DNA of 64,000 nucleotides from Salvelinus alpinus (taxonomy: Eukaryota; Chordata; Actinopteri; Salmoniformes; Salmonidae): contig NC_092094.1 of assembly GCF_045679555.1 (NCBI RefSeq), forward strand, positions 32,916,655 to 32,980,654. The letters run 5' to 3'. Of the stretch, positions 42,690 to 54,415 are shown one piece after another. A model generated the notes under the pieces. The model had not been told where the DNA came from and made no database searches. It saw nothing but the letters and a program-made list of their open reading frames with translations. The translations under genes were made by a program, and so were the position numbers. Numbering within the stretch: position 1 is the stretch's first letter; the number at the start of each line of letters is the position of its first letter.

Positions 42690-44080
42690 AAATGTATTTT
42701 TTATTTAACTAGGCAAATCAGTTAAGAACAAATTCTTATTTACAATGACTGCCTACCAAAAGGCCTCCTGCGGGGACGTGGGCTGGGATAAATAAAATAA
42801 AAATAGTAATACTTTAGGACAAAACACACATCACGACAAGAGAGACAACACTACATAAAGATAGACCTAAGACAACAACATAGCAAGACAGCAAAACATG
42901 ACAACACAGCATGGTTGCAACACATGACAACAACATGGCAGCAGAACAACATGGTAGCAGCACAACATGGTAGCAGCACAAAACATGGTACAAACATTAT
43001 TGGGCACAGACAACAGCACAAAGGGCAATAAGGTAGAGACAACAACACATCACGCAAAGCAGCCACAACTGTCAGTAAGAGTGTCCATGATTGAGTCTTT
43101 GATTGAAGAGATTGAGATAAAACTGTACAGTTTGAGTGTTTGTTGCAGCTCGTTCCAGTCGCTAGCGGCAGCGAACTGAAAATACGTTTTGTGGACCTTT
43201 AACAGAATGCGACTGGCAGAACGGGTGTTGTATGTGGAGGATGAGGGCTGCAGTAGATATCTCAGATAGTGGGGAGTGAGGCCTAAGAGGGTTTTATAAA
43301 TAAGCATCAACCAGTGGGTCTTGCGGCAGGTATACAGAGATGACCAGTTTACAGAGAAGTATAAAGTGCAGTGATGTGTCCTATAAGGAGCATTGGTGGC
43401 AAATCTGATGGTCGAATGATAAAGAACATCTAGCTGCTCGAGAGCACCCTTACCTGCCGATCTATAAATTATGTCTCCGTAATCTAGCATGGGTAGGATG
43501 GTCATCTGAATCAGGGTTAGTTTGGCAGCTGGGGTGAAAGATGAGCGATTACGATAGAGGAAACCAAGTCCAGATTTAACTTTAGCCTGCAGCTTTGATA
43601 TGTGCTGAGAGAAGGACAGTGTACCGTCTAGCCATACTCCCAAGTACTTGTATAAGTTGACTACCTCAAGCTCTAAATCCTCAGAGGTAGTAATCACACC
43701 TGTGGGGAGAGGGGCATTCTTCTTACCAACCCTTAACAAGGTTAAGGGCAGAGAAAGCTTGTTAAACACTCTTCAACAAAGTTTTCTTAGTGTACAACAC
43801 AAAATCCTGGGAGGCAGCTGAGTATAAGACTGTATCATCTGCATATAAATGGATGAGAGAGCTTTCTACTGCCTGAACTATGTTGTTGATGTAAATTGAG
43901 AAGAGCGTGGGGCCTAGGATCGAGCCTTGGGGTACTCCCTTGGTGACAGGCAGTGGCTGAGACAACAGATGTTCTTACTTTATACACTGCACTCTGAGAG
44001 AGGTAGTTAGCAAACCAGGCCAAAGACCCCTCAAGAATGGAATGGTCTACCGTATCAAAAGTTTTGGCCAAATCAATTAA
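42690..44080 (-). mobile_element. CR1/L2/Rex1-type LINE 3' half, frameshifted
   Basis: The tail lies at 42700-42740 (minus). ACAACATGGTAGCAGCACAA repeats make up the 3' UTR (42870-43000). The RT is coded on the minus strand in three frames: AKTFDTVDHSILEGSLAWF (44071), GVPQGSILGPTLFSIYINN and LYADDTVLYS (43965-43762), and YKYLGVWLDGTLSFSQHISK to SDWNELQQTLKL (43769-43050). At least two frameshifts. Same C-terminal architecture as 27755-28885 but a different family. Confidence 0.85.
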
Positions 44081-44109
44081 AATAGCAGCACAACATTGCT
44101 TAGAATTAA

Positions 44110-44875
44110 GGGCAAAGCCTATTCCCCCTCAGGAAACTAAAAAGATTTGGCATGGGTCCTCAGATCTTCAAAAGATTTTACAGCTGCACCATCGAGAGCA
44201 TCCTGACGGGTTGCATCACTGCCTGGTATGGCAACTGCTCGGCCTCCGACTGCAAGGCACTACAGAGGGTAGTGCGTACAGCCCAATACTTCACCGGGGC
44301 CAAGCTTCATGTCATCCAGGACCTCTATACCAGGCGGTCTCAGAGGAAGGCCCTAAAAATCAAAGACCCCAGCCACCCTAGTCATAGACTGTTCTCTCTG
44401 CTACCGGACGGCAAGCGATACCGGAGCGCCAAGTCTAGGCCCAAGAGGCTTCTAAACAGCTTCTACCCCCAAGCCACAAGACTCCTGAACAGCTAATCAA
44501 ATGGCTACCCAGACTATTTGCACCCCCCCCCCCCCCACTATGCTGCTGCTACTCTCTGTTATTATCTAGGCATAGTCACTTTAACAACCCTACCTGTATG
44601 TACAAAAGTATCTCAAATACCTCGACACATGTGCCTCCGAACATTGACACATTGACTCTGTACCGGTACCCCCTGTATATAGCCCCGCTATTGTTATTTA
44701 CTGCTGCTCTTTAATTATTTGTTTTTCTTATCTCTTACTTATTTATTATTATATATTTTTTTTAGGTATTTTCTTAAAACAGCATCATTGGTTAAGGGCT
44801 TGTAAGTAATCATTTCACTGTAAAGTCTACACCTGTTGTATTCGGCGCATGTGACAAATAAAAAAATTTGTTTGT
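44110..44875 (+). mobile_element. I/Jockey-type LINE 3' end
   Basis: ORF C-terminus 44152-44496: FYSCTIESILTGCITAWYGN, VVRTAQYFTGAK, LFSLLPDGKRYRSAKSRPKR, LLNSFYPQATRLLNS stop. The 3' UTR has a C16-17 run at 44523 and ends GTGACAAATAAAAAAATTTG. 5' truncated; it joins the minus LINE head to head. Confidence 0.85.
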
Positions 44876-44879
44876 TGAT

Positions 44880-46649
44880 ATTGTTAATGTTGTAAATGAC
44901 TATTGTAGCTGGAAATGGCTGATTTTTTAATGGAATATCTACATAGGCATACAGAGGCCCTTTATCAGCAACCATCACTCCTGTGTTCCAATGGTACACT
45001 GTGTTAGCTAATCCAAGTTTATAATTTTAAAAGGCATTTTATCAGCCAAATTTATCATTGTAATTGATCATTAGAAAACCTTTTTGCAATTATGTTAGCA
45101 CAGCTGAAAACTGTTGTTCTAATTAAAGAAGCAATAAAACTGGCCTTCTTTAGACTAGTTGAGTATCTGGAGCATCTGCATTTGTGGGTTTGATTCCAGG
45201 CTCAAAATAGCCAGAAACAAAGAACTTTCTTCTGAAACTCGTCAGTTTATTCTTGTTCTGAGAAATGAAGGCTATTCCATGCGAGAAATTGCCAAGAAAC
45301 TGAAGATCTCATACAACGCTGTGTACTACTCCCTTCACAAAACAGCGCAAACCGGCTCTAACCAGAATAGAAAGAGGAGTGGGAGGACCCGGGTGCACAA
45401 CTGAGCAAGAGGACAAGTACATTAGAGTGTCTAGTTTGAGAAACAGACGTCTCACAAGTCCTCAACTGGCAGCTTCATTAAATAGTACCCGCAAAACACC
45501 AGTCTCAATGTCAACAGTAAAGAGGCGACTCTGGGATGCTTCTCCTCTGTCCAGTGTCTGTGTTCTTTTGCCCATCTTAATCTTTTCTTTTTATTGGCCA
45601 GTCTGAGATATGGCTTTTTCTTTGCAACTCTGCCTAGAAGGCCAGCATCCCGGAGTCGCCTCTTCACTGTTGACGATGAGACTGGTGTTTTGCGGCAATT
45701 TATTGCTTGCCTTAATTTTGCCTTGGCAGCAGCTAATGGGGATCCATAATAAATACAAATACCACCACTATGCTTGACCGTTTTTATGGGGTTCTTACTG
45801 TGGAATGCAGTGTTTGGTTTTCGCCAGGCATAATGGGACACGTCTTCCAAAAAGTTTACTAAAGTTTGCCAAAAGGCAGCACCTGGAAGCACCTGGATGA
45901 TCATCAAGAATCTTCAAAGAATGTTCTATGGACAGATGATTCAAAAGTATAACTTTTTGGACGACATGGGTCCCATTATGCCTGGCGAAAACCAAACACT
46001 GCATTCCACATCCACAGTAAGAACCTCATACCAACACTCAAGCATGGCGGTTTGGGGATGCTTTGCTGCCTCAGGACCTGGATGACTTGCCTAATTAGAA
46101 GGAACCATGAATTCTGCTCTGTATCAGAGAATTCTACATGAGAATGTCAGGCCACCCGTCTGTGAGCTGAAGCTGAAGCACAGCTGGGTCAGGCAGCAAG
46201 ACTATGATCCAAAACACACAATCAAGTCTACATTAAATTTGCTAAAAAGCAACAAATTTGAAGTTTTGGAATGGCCTAGTCCAGACCTAATCCCAACTGA
46301 GATATTGTAGCAGGACATGAAATGAGCAGTTCATGATTGAAAACCCACAAATGTCATTGAGTTACAGCAGTTCTGCATGGAAGAGTGGGACACAATTTCT
46401 CCACAGCGACTTGAGAGACTGATCAACAACTACAGGAAGCGTGTGGTTGGAGTCAATGCAGCTACTTTTTCACACAGGGGCATTGGGTGTTGCAAAACTT
46501 TGTTTATGAAATCAATTAAATAAGTATGTAATTGTTGTGTTATTTGTTCTCTCAGGTTCCCCTTATTTAATATTAGGTTTTGGTTGAAGATCTAATAACA
46601 TTCAGTATCAAAAATTAGAAAGGGGGCAAATACTTTTTTCACGGCACTG
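44880..46649 (+). mobile_element. Tc1-mariner element, rearranged, left end lost
   Basis: The right tip TTTTTTCACGGCACTG is followed by TA at 46650-46651; the left tip is replaced by the LINE at 44875. The plus strand has the helix-turn-helix start of a transposase (NKELSSETRQFILVLRNEGY, 45220 on), but 45545-45870 is in opposite orientation (minus: TPVSSSTVKRRLRDAGLLGR). After 45885 the plus orientation returns (NVLWTDDSKV, HYAWRKPN-like, then MEEWD-type tail). Confidence 0.85.
45196..46460 (+). pseudogene. Tc1 transposase, inverted middle segment
   Basis: The N-terminal part reads SMREIAKKLKISYNAVYYSL and is followed by HNxARG with a stop, then KTPVSMSTVKRRLWDA at about 45495-45540. From 45545 to 45720 the minus strand repeats KTPVSSSTVKRRLRDAGLLG and KKKPYLRLANKKKRLRWAKE; a foreign piece (ATTTATTATGGATCCCCATT complement, about 45735-45765) follows. 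From 45890 the plus strand again carries the first catalytic Asp (VLWTDDSK), the second as QDYDPKHT (Asp-Tyr instead of Asp-Asn) and no intact third Glu block (PSPDLIPTEIL). Confidence 0.8.
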
Positions 46650-46659
46650 TACGTATAAC

Positions 46660-47060
46660 TTTTACAGAACTATACTGTATGCAGTGGTTGGATGGTGTGA
46701 ATAGTTATCCAATGATTAATCATTACAACATCTGTTTGGGAGTTAAAATGTATGGCCTGTATTTATTTTCAATCTCTCCTAAATAAATGTGTGAAATATA
46801 CAAGCAACAATTTATTTTCATTATTTAGGGATGCAGAGCTGCTTACAAGTGTATTACCTGATATAAGCCTGGGAATAAAACACAGGTCTCCCATAAGCCA
46901 AGGAATTTTAAGACACATCAACCAGAAATACTTCACTGATAAGACAGAGCATAGATATATTTCATAACAATTCACTGTCAGCAGGACTTTACACGTCCCA
47001 AAAATTTGTATTGTCATTTTGCAGGTGTTTATAAATGTGAAAAAAATTATTGATTGATTG
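46660..47060. other. No gene recognised
   Basis: Sequence between the Tc1 and the minisatellite. Short open frames only. Confidence 0.3.
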
Positions 47061-47069
47061 CTCGTAGTT

Positions 47070-47312
47070 GTGTGGTTGCGGTCAGAAGTTTATGTCGTTG
47101 AGGTCAGGAGTTGTGTGGTTGTGGACACTAGATGTGGTCAGAAGTTGTGTGGTTGTGGTCAATAGTTGTGTGGTTGTGGTCCTTAGATGTGGTCAGAAGT
47201 TGGGTGGTTGTGTTCAGAAGTTTTGTGGTTGTTGTCAGTAGTTGTGTTGTCGTGGTCATTAGATGTGGTCAGAAGTTGTGTGGTTGTGTACAATAGTTGT
47301 GTGGTTTACAAT
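47070..47312 (+). repeat. GT-rich minisatellite with two-level structure
   Basis: About twelve diverged units of 18-20 bp built on GGTCAGAAGTTGTGTGGTTG. A marker TTAGATGTGGTCAGAAG or CTAGATGTGG recurs near 47128, 47182 and 47259, so the short units are organised in longer blocks of about 55-75 bp. Confidence 0.85.
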
Positions 47313-47789
47313 GACACAGTTGTGGGTTTGATTGTTAAATGCAATGCCCCTTTAGACCTCCTTTAATGCTTTAAAACACAGTCATCCATTTCAGCGTATG
47401 GACCCATTTTGCATTGAACATGTGTAAGTTCGGCATTTTAGATGCGTTTAAACATTTCATCCCATTATAGGTTTTGTCCCCTTTAATTAAGTTTAAACAC
47501 GCAGTATCTTTAGATCCTTTAGTTGCGTTCCATTGATGCATTGTATTTCCGCTTTAGGCCTAATATTAGACATTTTTATTAGGCCACATTGTGCATTGGT
47601 TCTCAGTGTTTCCCAAACTCAAACTTCTTAATTGTTTTCACAGCGCTGTGTTTTGAATTCCATTTCCAAGTTAACATTCCAATTATAAGCACATTTGCGC
47701 TTCCATAATATGCTTGATCAAACGATTGCATTGAACAGGGCAGCTCATTCATTTGCAGAGGTTACTCACGGCTGGCGAATTCTAGGAGT

Positions 47790-49250
47790 TCAAGTCCTTC
47801 CAAGCGAGCTGTCCTTGCGGTCTGAATGCAATGATAAATATAAAAATATCCAGCGTGTGTCCATACCGAAGCTTTCCTTCCGATAGTAATCCTTCACGGA
47901 GTCTTTTGACTTGTCGTCACCAAATACAGTAATTGCCTCAACAGCACTCTGTAGGGTAACACCATGGTGTAGCCAGAGGACAGCTAGCTTCCGTTCTTCT
48001 TTCGGTACATTGACTTCAATACAAAACCTAGGAGGATCACAGTTCTCACCCCCTTTCATAGAGTTACACAGTAATTATGACAACTTCCAGAGGACGTCCT
48101 CCAACCTATCAGAGCTCTTGCAGGATGAACTGACATGTTGTCCACTCAATCAAAGGATCAGAGAATTAATCTAGTACTGAAAGCATAAGCTAAAGCTAGC
48201 TCGCACTGCAGTGCATAAAATGTGGTGACAATAGTTGAACAGTTTTGAACTAATTAATTTATTCAAAAATGAAGGAAGAGCAAGAGAGAGAGAGAGATAA
48301 CTAGAAATATCATTTTTTTTCACCTTTCACTTACTTAGCTAGCTAATGCAGCTAGCTAGTTAAGCCTACACAAACACCCAGCTCAAACAGAGGATGCTAT
48401 GTTAGCTAGCTGACTTTGACTATCCAACACTGGAACTCTTCCAAGTCAAGTTAAGCTTTTGGCTTTACTAATTAATTTCCACCGGGGCCCGCCGGTGTAA
48501 CTGCTAAACTGGTTACTGACTGTACTGCATGATTGTAGCGGGTTTACTAATGCATTAGTTCTATTAGCTATGTTGACTATGATGTTACTTTAGCTAATAT
48601 GGTGACAATGATGTAGGCTGTGTGTAGCGGTTAGTGGTTATGTTACACATCAGACAACTGATGTGTTGTGCATTAAAGTCCACAAGCAAAGGGAAAAAGT
48701 GAGAGGAGGAGAGCCCATAGATGCGATAAGCAATACAACGAGCTATTTGTATGTGGCTGCTATGAACGTGAACTGTGTTTACGTGTGATCAGGGGTGTAT
48801 TCATTCCTCCTATTCAGTTGAAAAACGTTTATTAAACGGAAGCGAACTGAACGAAACGGGGATAAACATACCTGAATTTGTCCATTAAAAACTCTTGTTT
48901 GCAACTGTTGGACGAATGATTACACCGTAGATCAGCTAGATGCAGGCAAAAGTGTGCAAGGCGGTATTGAATGTGTCACTGTCTGTCCATGTGTCACTGC
49001 CTGTCACCTCAACATTTTCCCTTAACCTGTGTGCACCTACGTTATAAACTTTCATTCTTAGGCTAGGTTGTAGCAACCTAATGATGGGTATAGGGAAAAT
49101 GTGTGTATCATGTAGTAGCCTAAACCTATCAATTTTACGTTGAACTGGTTGAATGGAATATGAATGACATCCAATATGCTATAATAGGAATAAGGCCATG
49201 CTCATGAAAAAAAGAATCATCCTCCCTCATCTTAAACTGCACCGACCGCC
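47790..49250 (-). repeat. About 1.5-kb dispersed repeat, copy B (inverse of copy A)
   Basis: Minus-strand match of 16290-17790: it begins near the complement of ACCGACCGCCACTGG at 49243 and shares the block at 48490-48680 (GTTTACTAATGCATTAGTTC). The frame at 48059-47790 reads GGENCDPPRFCIEVNVP and ERKLAVLWLHHGVTLQSAVE, then SKDSVKDYYRKESFGMDTRW; it is longer than in copy A. No known domain. Confidence 0.65.
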
Positions 49251-49261
49251 ACTGGTCTACA

Positions 49262-50330
49262 CACAATACCCCATAATGGCAAGGTGAAAACAGGTTTAAT
49301 ATTATTTGGGCAAATGATTGAAAATTAAATACAGAAATATCCCATTTACATAAGTATTCACACCCCTGAGTCAATACATGTTAGAATCACATTTGGCAGT
49401 GATTACAGCTGTGAGTCTTTCTGTATAAGTCTCTAAGAGCTTTGCACACCTGGATTGTACAATATTTGACCATTATTCTTTTTTAAATTCTTCAAGCTCT
49501 GTCAAATTGGGTGTTGATCATTGGCCATAGATTTTCAAGCAGATTTAAGTCATTACTGTAACTCGCCCACTCAGGAACATTCACTGTGTTCTTGTTAAGC
49601 AACTCCAGTGTAGATTTGGCCTTGGGATTTAGGTTATTGTCCTGCTGAAAGGTGAATGAATCTTCCAATGTCTGGTGAAAAGCAAACTGAACCAGGTTTT
49701 CCTCAAGGATTTTGCCTGTGCTTAGCTCCATTACGTAACTTTTTATCCTGAAAGACTCTCCAGTCCTTAATGATTACAAACATATGAATACCATGATGCA
49801 GCCACCACTATGCCTGAAAATTTGGACTGGTACTCAGTGATGTGTTGTATTGGATTTGCCTCAAACATAAGGCTTTGTATTCAGGAAAAAAAGGTAATTC
49901 CTTTGCCACATTTTTTGCAGTTTTTCTTTACTGCCTTGTTGCTAACAGGGTGCATGTTTTTGAATATTTGTATTCTATACATGCTTCCTTCTTTTCACTC
50001 TGTCAATTAGGTTAATATTGTGGAGTAACTACAATTTTGTTAAACTCTGTCACCATTGGCTTCATGGTGAAATTCCTATTTCAGCTTTTAATTTTAAATT
50101 AATTTGTACATATTTCGAAAAACATACACATTTAATTCAACATCTAAAAACCCTCCCACTTTAGTAGATGCTTTTTCCACTTGGTTCACTCGACCTTATT
50201 CATGGTTTCCACCTGCATAATGGTGAAGGAATTATGAGGGAATTAGGTCACGGTTAGAATATGGCTTATCTGTAGACACACCTCCACCACACCTTCATTT
50301 CTTAGATCTCTACCTGAACAAATAGCTGGT
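49262..50330 (-). mobile_element. Old Tc1 relic 1
   Basis: An inverted-end-like start ACACACAATACCCCATAATG at 49258 and transposase C-terminal traces on the minus strand (QQDNNLNPKAKSTLE, NDLNLLENLWPM at 49492-49731: second Asp retained in QQDN, Glu in LLENLW). Several stops. The right end is weak (about 50100-50330). Confidence 0.65.
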
Positions 50331-50339
50331 GAATAGCAT

Positions 50340-50829
50340 GCTATTCTCATGCTTAAGTTCAAAGTCAGAATAAGCATAGTGAAAAAAAGTGCATAAAAAG
50401 GAATGACGATTTATTTACACGTGCTTAACTCGGGTCAGAATCTGCCCCTAAGGGATTTGGTAAACAAAATGTCCTTATAAAGTGTGCTTTACCATGTCAA
50501 GTACCAGGGAGTATGTACCAAGGCAAAGTAGGTAATGACAAAGACGTACTATTGAACTTTCCCTTTTCAATAATGTGCCTATACATACAGTATCTTCCAA
50601 TGTGTGTCTTTAAGAGACACCGCCCAGGATTTATCAGTAGTCAGATGATGTGTTTTATAAAAGTCAAGAACCATATCTTGTCCTGGTCAACCATTAACAC
50701 AAAACGTCATATAGTACCCTCCATGTGCCTCTCTGTCTAACCATTAACAGTAAAATGGCCAATATAGAGTGAACTCTCGACTTGAACCACTGTTATGTCT
50801 GCGGGGGGGGGGGCTAAATACATTTTATT
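50340..50829. other. No gene recognised
   Basis: A spacer between two Tc1 relics; a G9 run at 50803. Nothing else seen. Confidence 0.3.
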
Positions 50830-51480
50830 CTATTGCAGTGAAATTAAAGTGGATTTAATTGTAATTTTTGGTCAATGATCTACATAAAATACTCTGTAAT
50901 GTCAAAGTGGAAAAAAGATTACAAATTATTTTTAAGATCAATAAAAACCAGAACACTAATATAGCTTGATTAGATAAGTCTCCTCCTCCTGAATCAAGGT
51001 ATTGGGGATCATGATATTCATTGTGTTATTGGTAAGAAACTCCAATGTAGATTTGGCCTTGTGTTGTAGGTTATTGTCCTGCTGAAAGTTGAATTCCTCT
51101 CCCAGTGTCTGTTGTAAAGCAAACTGAAGCAGGTTTTCATCTAGGATTTGACCTAGGTTTAGCTCCATTCCGTTTCTTTTCATGCTAAAAAAACTCCCCA
51201 TTCTTTGCCTATGTCAAGCATACCTAAACCATGATGCAGCCGCCACTATGCTTGAAAATAAGGAGGTAATTACTCAGGGATGTGTTGTATTGGATTAGCA
51301 CCAAATATAAGGCTTTGCATTTAGGCCAAAAAAGTGTATTCCTTTGCTGTCTTTTTTTGCAGTATTACTTTACCGCCTTGTTGCATACAAGATGCATGTT
51401 TTGCAATATTTCTATTCTGTACATTTTTATTCTTATTTTTACTTTGTCATTTAGGCTATTATTGTGGAGTCACTACAATG
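50830..51480 (-). mobile_element. Old Tc1 relic 2 (same family as relic 1)
   Basis: Minus strand 51201-50956 reads GQILDENLLQFALQQTLGEE, FNFQQDNNLQHKAKSTLE. The flank at 51270-51480 (GATGTGTTGTATTGGATTAG) matches 49838-50040 beside relic 1, so the two copies share the same internal layout. Confidence 0.7.
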
Positions 51481-51804
51481 CTGTTGGTCCATCCTCAGGT
51501 TTCTCCCATCACAGCATTTGAACTCTTTCCATCCTGTCCTGCAGCTCAGTTCAGAAAGACGACTGCCTCTTTGATGTGTCTGGGTGGTTTAATACATCAT
51601 CCACAGCATAATTGTGACCCGTCAGGAAACTAGGCATTTGTTGCGCATCACTACTTCACAGGAGAGGCATTTGAACGTAACCTTTTTTTTAATGATCAAA
51701 ATTAGTTTTTTTTGCAGATATGCCTTCTGGAACATGTGGACTTTCATGTGCCTTAATAACAAACTTCTATGCCTTCTGTAAATATGTAAATATGAGCCTA
51801 GTTG

Positions 51805-52275
51805 GTTTCAAATCAAATCAAAGTATATTTGTCATGTGTGCCAAATACAACAGTTGTAGACCTTACAGTGAAATGCTTACTTACAGGCTCTAACCAATAG
51901 TGCAAAAAAGGTGTTAGGTGAACAATAGGTAAGTAAAGAAATAAAACAACAGTAAAAAAGACAGGCTATATACAGTAGCAAGGCTATAAAAGTAGCGAGG
52001 CTACATACAGACACCGGTTAGTCAGGCTGATTGAGGTAGTATGTACATGTAGATATGGTTAAAGTGACTATGCATATATGATGAACAGAGAGTAGCAGTA
52101 GCATAAAAGAGGGGTTGGCGGGTGGTGGGTGGCGGGACACAATGCAGATAGCCCGGTTAGCCAATGTGCGGGAGCACTGGTTGGTCGGCCCAATTGAGGT
52201 AGTATGTACATTAATGTATAGTTAAAGTGACTATGCATATATGATAAACAGAGAGTAGCAGCAGCATAAGGAACC
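51805..52275 (-). mobile_element. I/Jockey-type LINE 3' UTR with internal duplication
   Basis: Minus-strand tail (complement of AAATCAAATCAAAGTATATTTG at 51810). GGTTAGTCAGGCTGATTGAG at about 52016 and GGTTGGTCGGCCCAATTGAG at about 52179 begin two copies of a roughly 165-bp unit that contains AGTGACTATGCATATATGAT. Confidence 0.75.
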
Positions 52276-53080
52276 TTCCCGCTAGCCATGATTGGCTGAG
52301 ATAATGGATGGGCTGGACATGCCGAGAGATTAGTTCAGATTGGTCTGCCATGTAGCAAACTTCTGTCTATAACATGAGCTGCTCAGTATTTGTAGGTAAT
52401 CCTTTCTGACGCTGCTTTTTTGAAAGATATCACGTAGTAGAATTGCAAATGAGTTGCTCTCCACTTTCTGGAGGACAGAATTTTTAAATCAGTGGAATGC
52501 TTGGTGGAATTAGAGTATGATAGCTAAGGAGATGGAGAAACTTATTGCGTTTGATTGCAAATAAACAGAGGGAGTCAAAAAGAGAACACACCGAATTCTG
52601 TTGTATAAAATACCTGTCTCCAGATTACATCTTCAAACTAAGGGCAGCCATGACATCCGTGACAGAGAGGGAGAAGCGTCCATTCATGTATACAGGTAAG
52701 ATAGTCTAGCAAGCTACATTTTCAGATATTATGCGTTTCTAATTTTGTCAGAAAGTTGTTTGCATTTCAAGTTAAAGTGTACTGTTAGCTAGCTAGCTAA
52801 CGTTACGTGTATGGTCTGTGTAGTAATATTATTTGTATCGCAGAGCCATTTGCATTGCTAGTTATAGCCTAATGTTAGCTAGCTAGCTAACATTGAACCT
52901 GGTTGGTTAGCTACATGCAGATTCATGCAGGGTAGTAATGTTATGAGTTGGGATTATGGTTAAATGTTTAGCTAGCTAGCTACATGTCTAAACAAAAGAC
53001 TCCACTATGCAAGTAACCATTTCACTACACCTTCTGTATCCTGTGCATGTGACAAATAACATTGGATTTTTATTTGATAT
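52276..53080 (+). repeat. Salmonid dispersed repeat with candidate first exon
   Basis: The segment from CCCGCTAGCCATGATTGGC to a LINE-type tail (CATGTGACAAATAACATTGG, 53048) is one I recall as dispersed in salmonids. It includes ATGACATCCGTGACAGAGAG at 52649 followed by CCATTCATGTATACAG and a GTAAGA donor, a possible first exon (MTSVTEREKRPFMYT) of a transposon gene. GCTAGCTAGCTAAC repeats follow. Confidence 0.4.
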
Positions 53081-53954
53081 AGTATGTTTACCAGAGACGG
53101 TAATGTGAAGAACATGACTTGCACCAAAGTCAAATTAGGATATAACATTAGGCCAACGAGACAGTGTCCAAGTTAAGAAATTCTCCGGTAGAATCCCCTG
53201 CTTTTATTTTGTCACACTCACAACCGTAAACTATTTTCTGTCATTTGCTCACCATTAAGTTGTAAATAATGATCTTGTTGTGAGTTTATTTTCCTGTAAT
53301 AAGGAAGACAAAAGAGCTAAAGTGAAGACATTGTCAGCTATATGATATGGTCAACTAAAATCATTTTTAAACGGGTGGATTTATTGTCTTTTAAAATACA
53401 GTAGTTATGTTATTTAGGGCCACCAGGCTACTGATGTCACACAGCCTGTAGCTTTTTTGTTTATACTTTTTCATAACGACAAGTTTGATGTCGGACGACA
53501 ATAGAATTTTCATGATGTCACTGCGACATCTGTTGATAGATATAGTATAAACCAGCCTTTAGTCTTGAAATTTTGGGTTGTTTAGTACATGGCCTCACAT
53601 GTAAATCCTTATAGAGATGGGTGGCGCTAAGGCTTAAGAGGGTGTAAACGATGCTGAATGAGTGTAGACAAAGAAGAGCTCTCCAGTAGGTTTACCAAAA
53701 CATTCAAGGCCCATTTTCTCAAAAGTGAGGTAACAAGTTTATCAACTTTCCAAGCAGAATTACTTTTCCATTGTTCCTCAACTGTATTGTATGATATACC
53801 ATTTTCTATCTCTGAGTCTCTACTTTTATCCAATGTAAAAAACACAATTTCTAATTTTGCTAGATAAGACCGAATCGAAGCCGGTCGGTCACAATTATTA
53901 ACTTGACCATGCTTAAAGAAATATTAAATGTCTGATTTGTTATTTTTACCCATC
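53081..53954. repeat. Probable decayed DNA transposon sequence
   Basis: No intact open frame. 53590-53890 (TAGATAAGACCGAATCGAAG, CCGGTCGGTCACA) resembles a dispersed salmonid repeat, but I cannot name it or find ends. Confidence 0.3.
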
Positions 53955-54070
53955 TACAATCACTGCCCTTCTTTATGAGGCTTTCACAAAGTTCCCTGGT
54001 CTTTGTAGTTGAATCGTTGCTTGAAATTCAATATTAGACTGAGGGACCTTACAGGTGTTGGTAACCCTTC
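53955..54070 (-). mobile_element. Tc1 fragment
   Basis: CTGCCCTTCTTTATGAGGCT to GAGGGACCTTACAG matches 58451-58545. Only this internal piece is present. Confidence 0.65.
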
Positions 54071-54415
54071 ATTTTACAGTCTGGTAATTACTAGGTAAAT
54101 ACCTAGCAACAAAAAGAAAATACATAGTAACTATTTAGTCCCAAACATACTTACTAGGAACCAAGCATGTAAAAACTACTTATGAAATACAAAGTAACAA
54201 AATGTAATTATATAGTAGTCCACTTTATTCCAAAATAAATGTATTAAGGACCTTATAAGTACAAGGTACTTATTATGTAAATACCTAGAAACAACATCTG
54301 ATATTTTATTTATTTTTTACCATGTACTTACCACATAAATACCTTCAAGTCAATCATCCTGACGTTGGTATTCTCTCACAATGTTTATATGTACTTTGCC
54401 TTTAGTTACCATGTA

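Noticed and set aside
47070..47312. CRISPR-like array
   Set aside because: Units are adjacent and diverged with no unique spacers; it is a vertebrate minisatellite.
53627..53867. Two overlapping 70-residue ORFs
   Set aside because: Opposite-strand overlap in repeat DNA; neither shows a domain.
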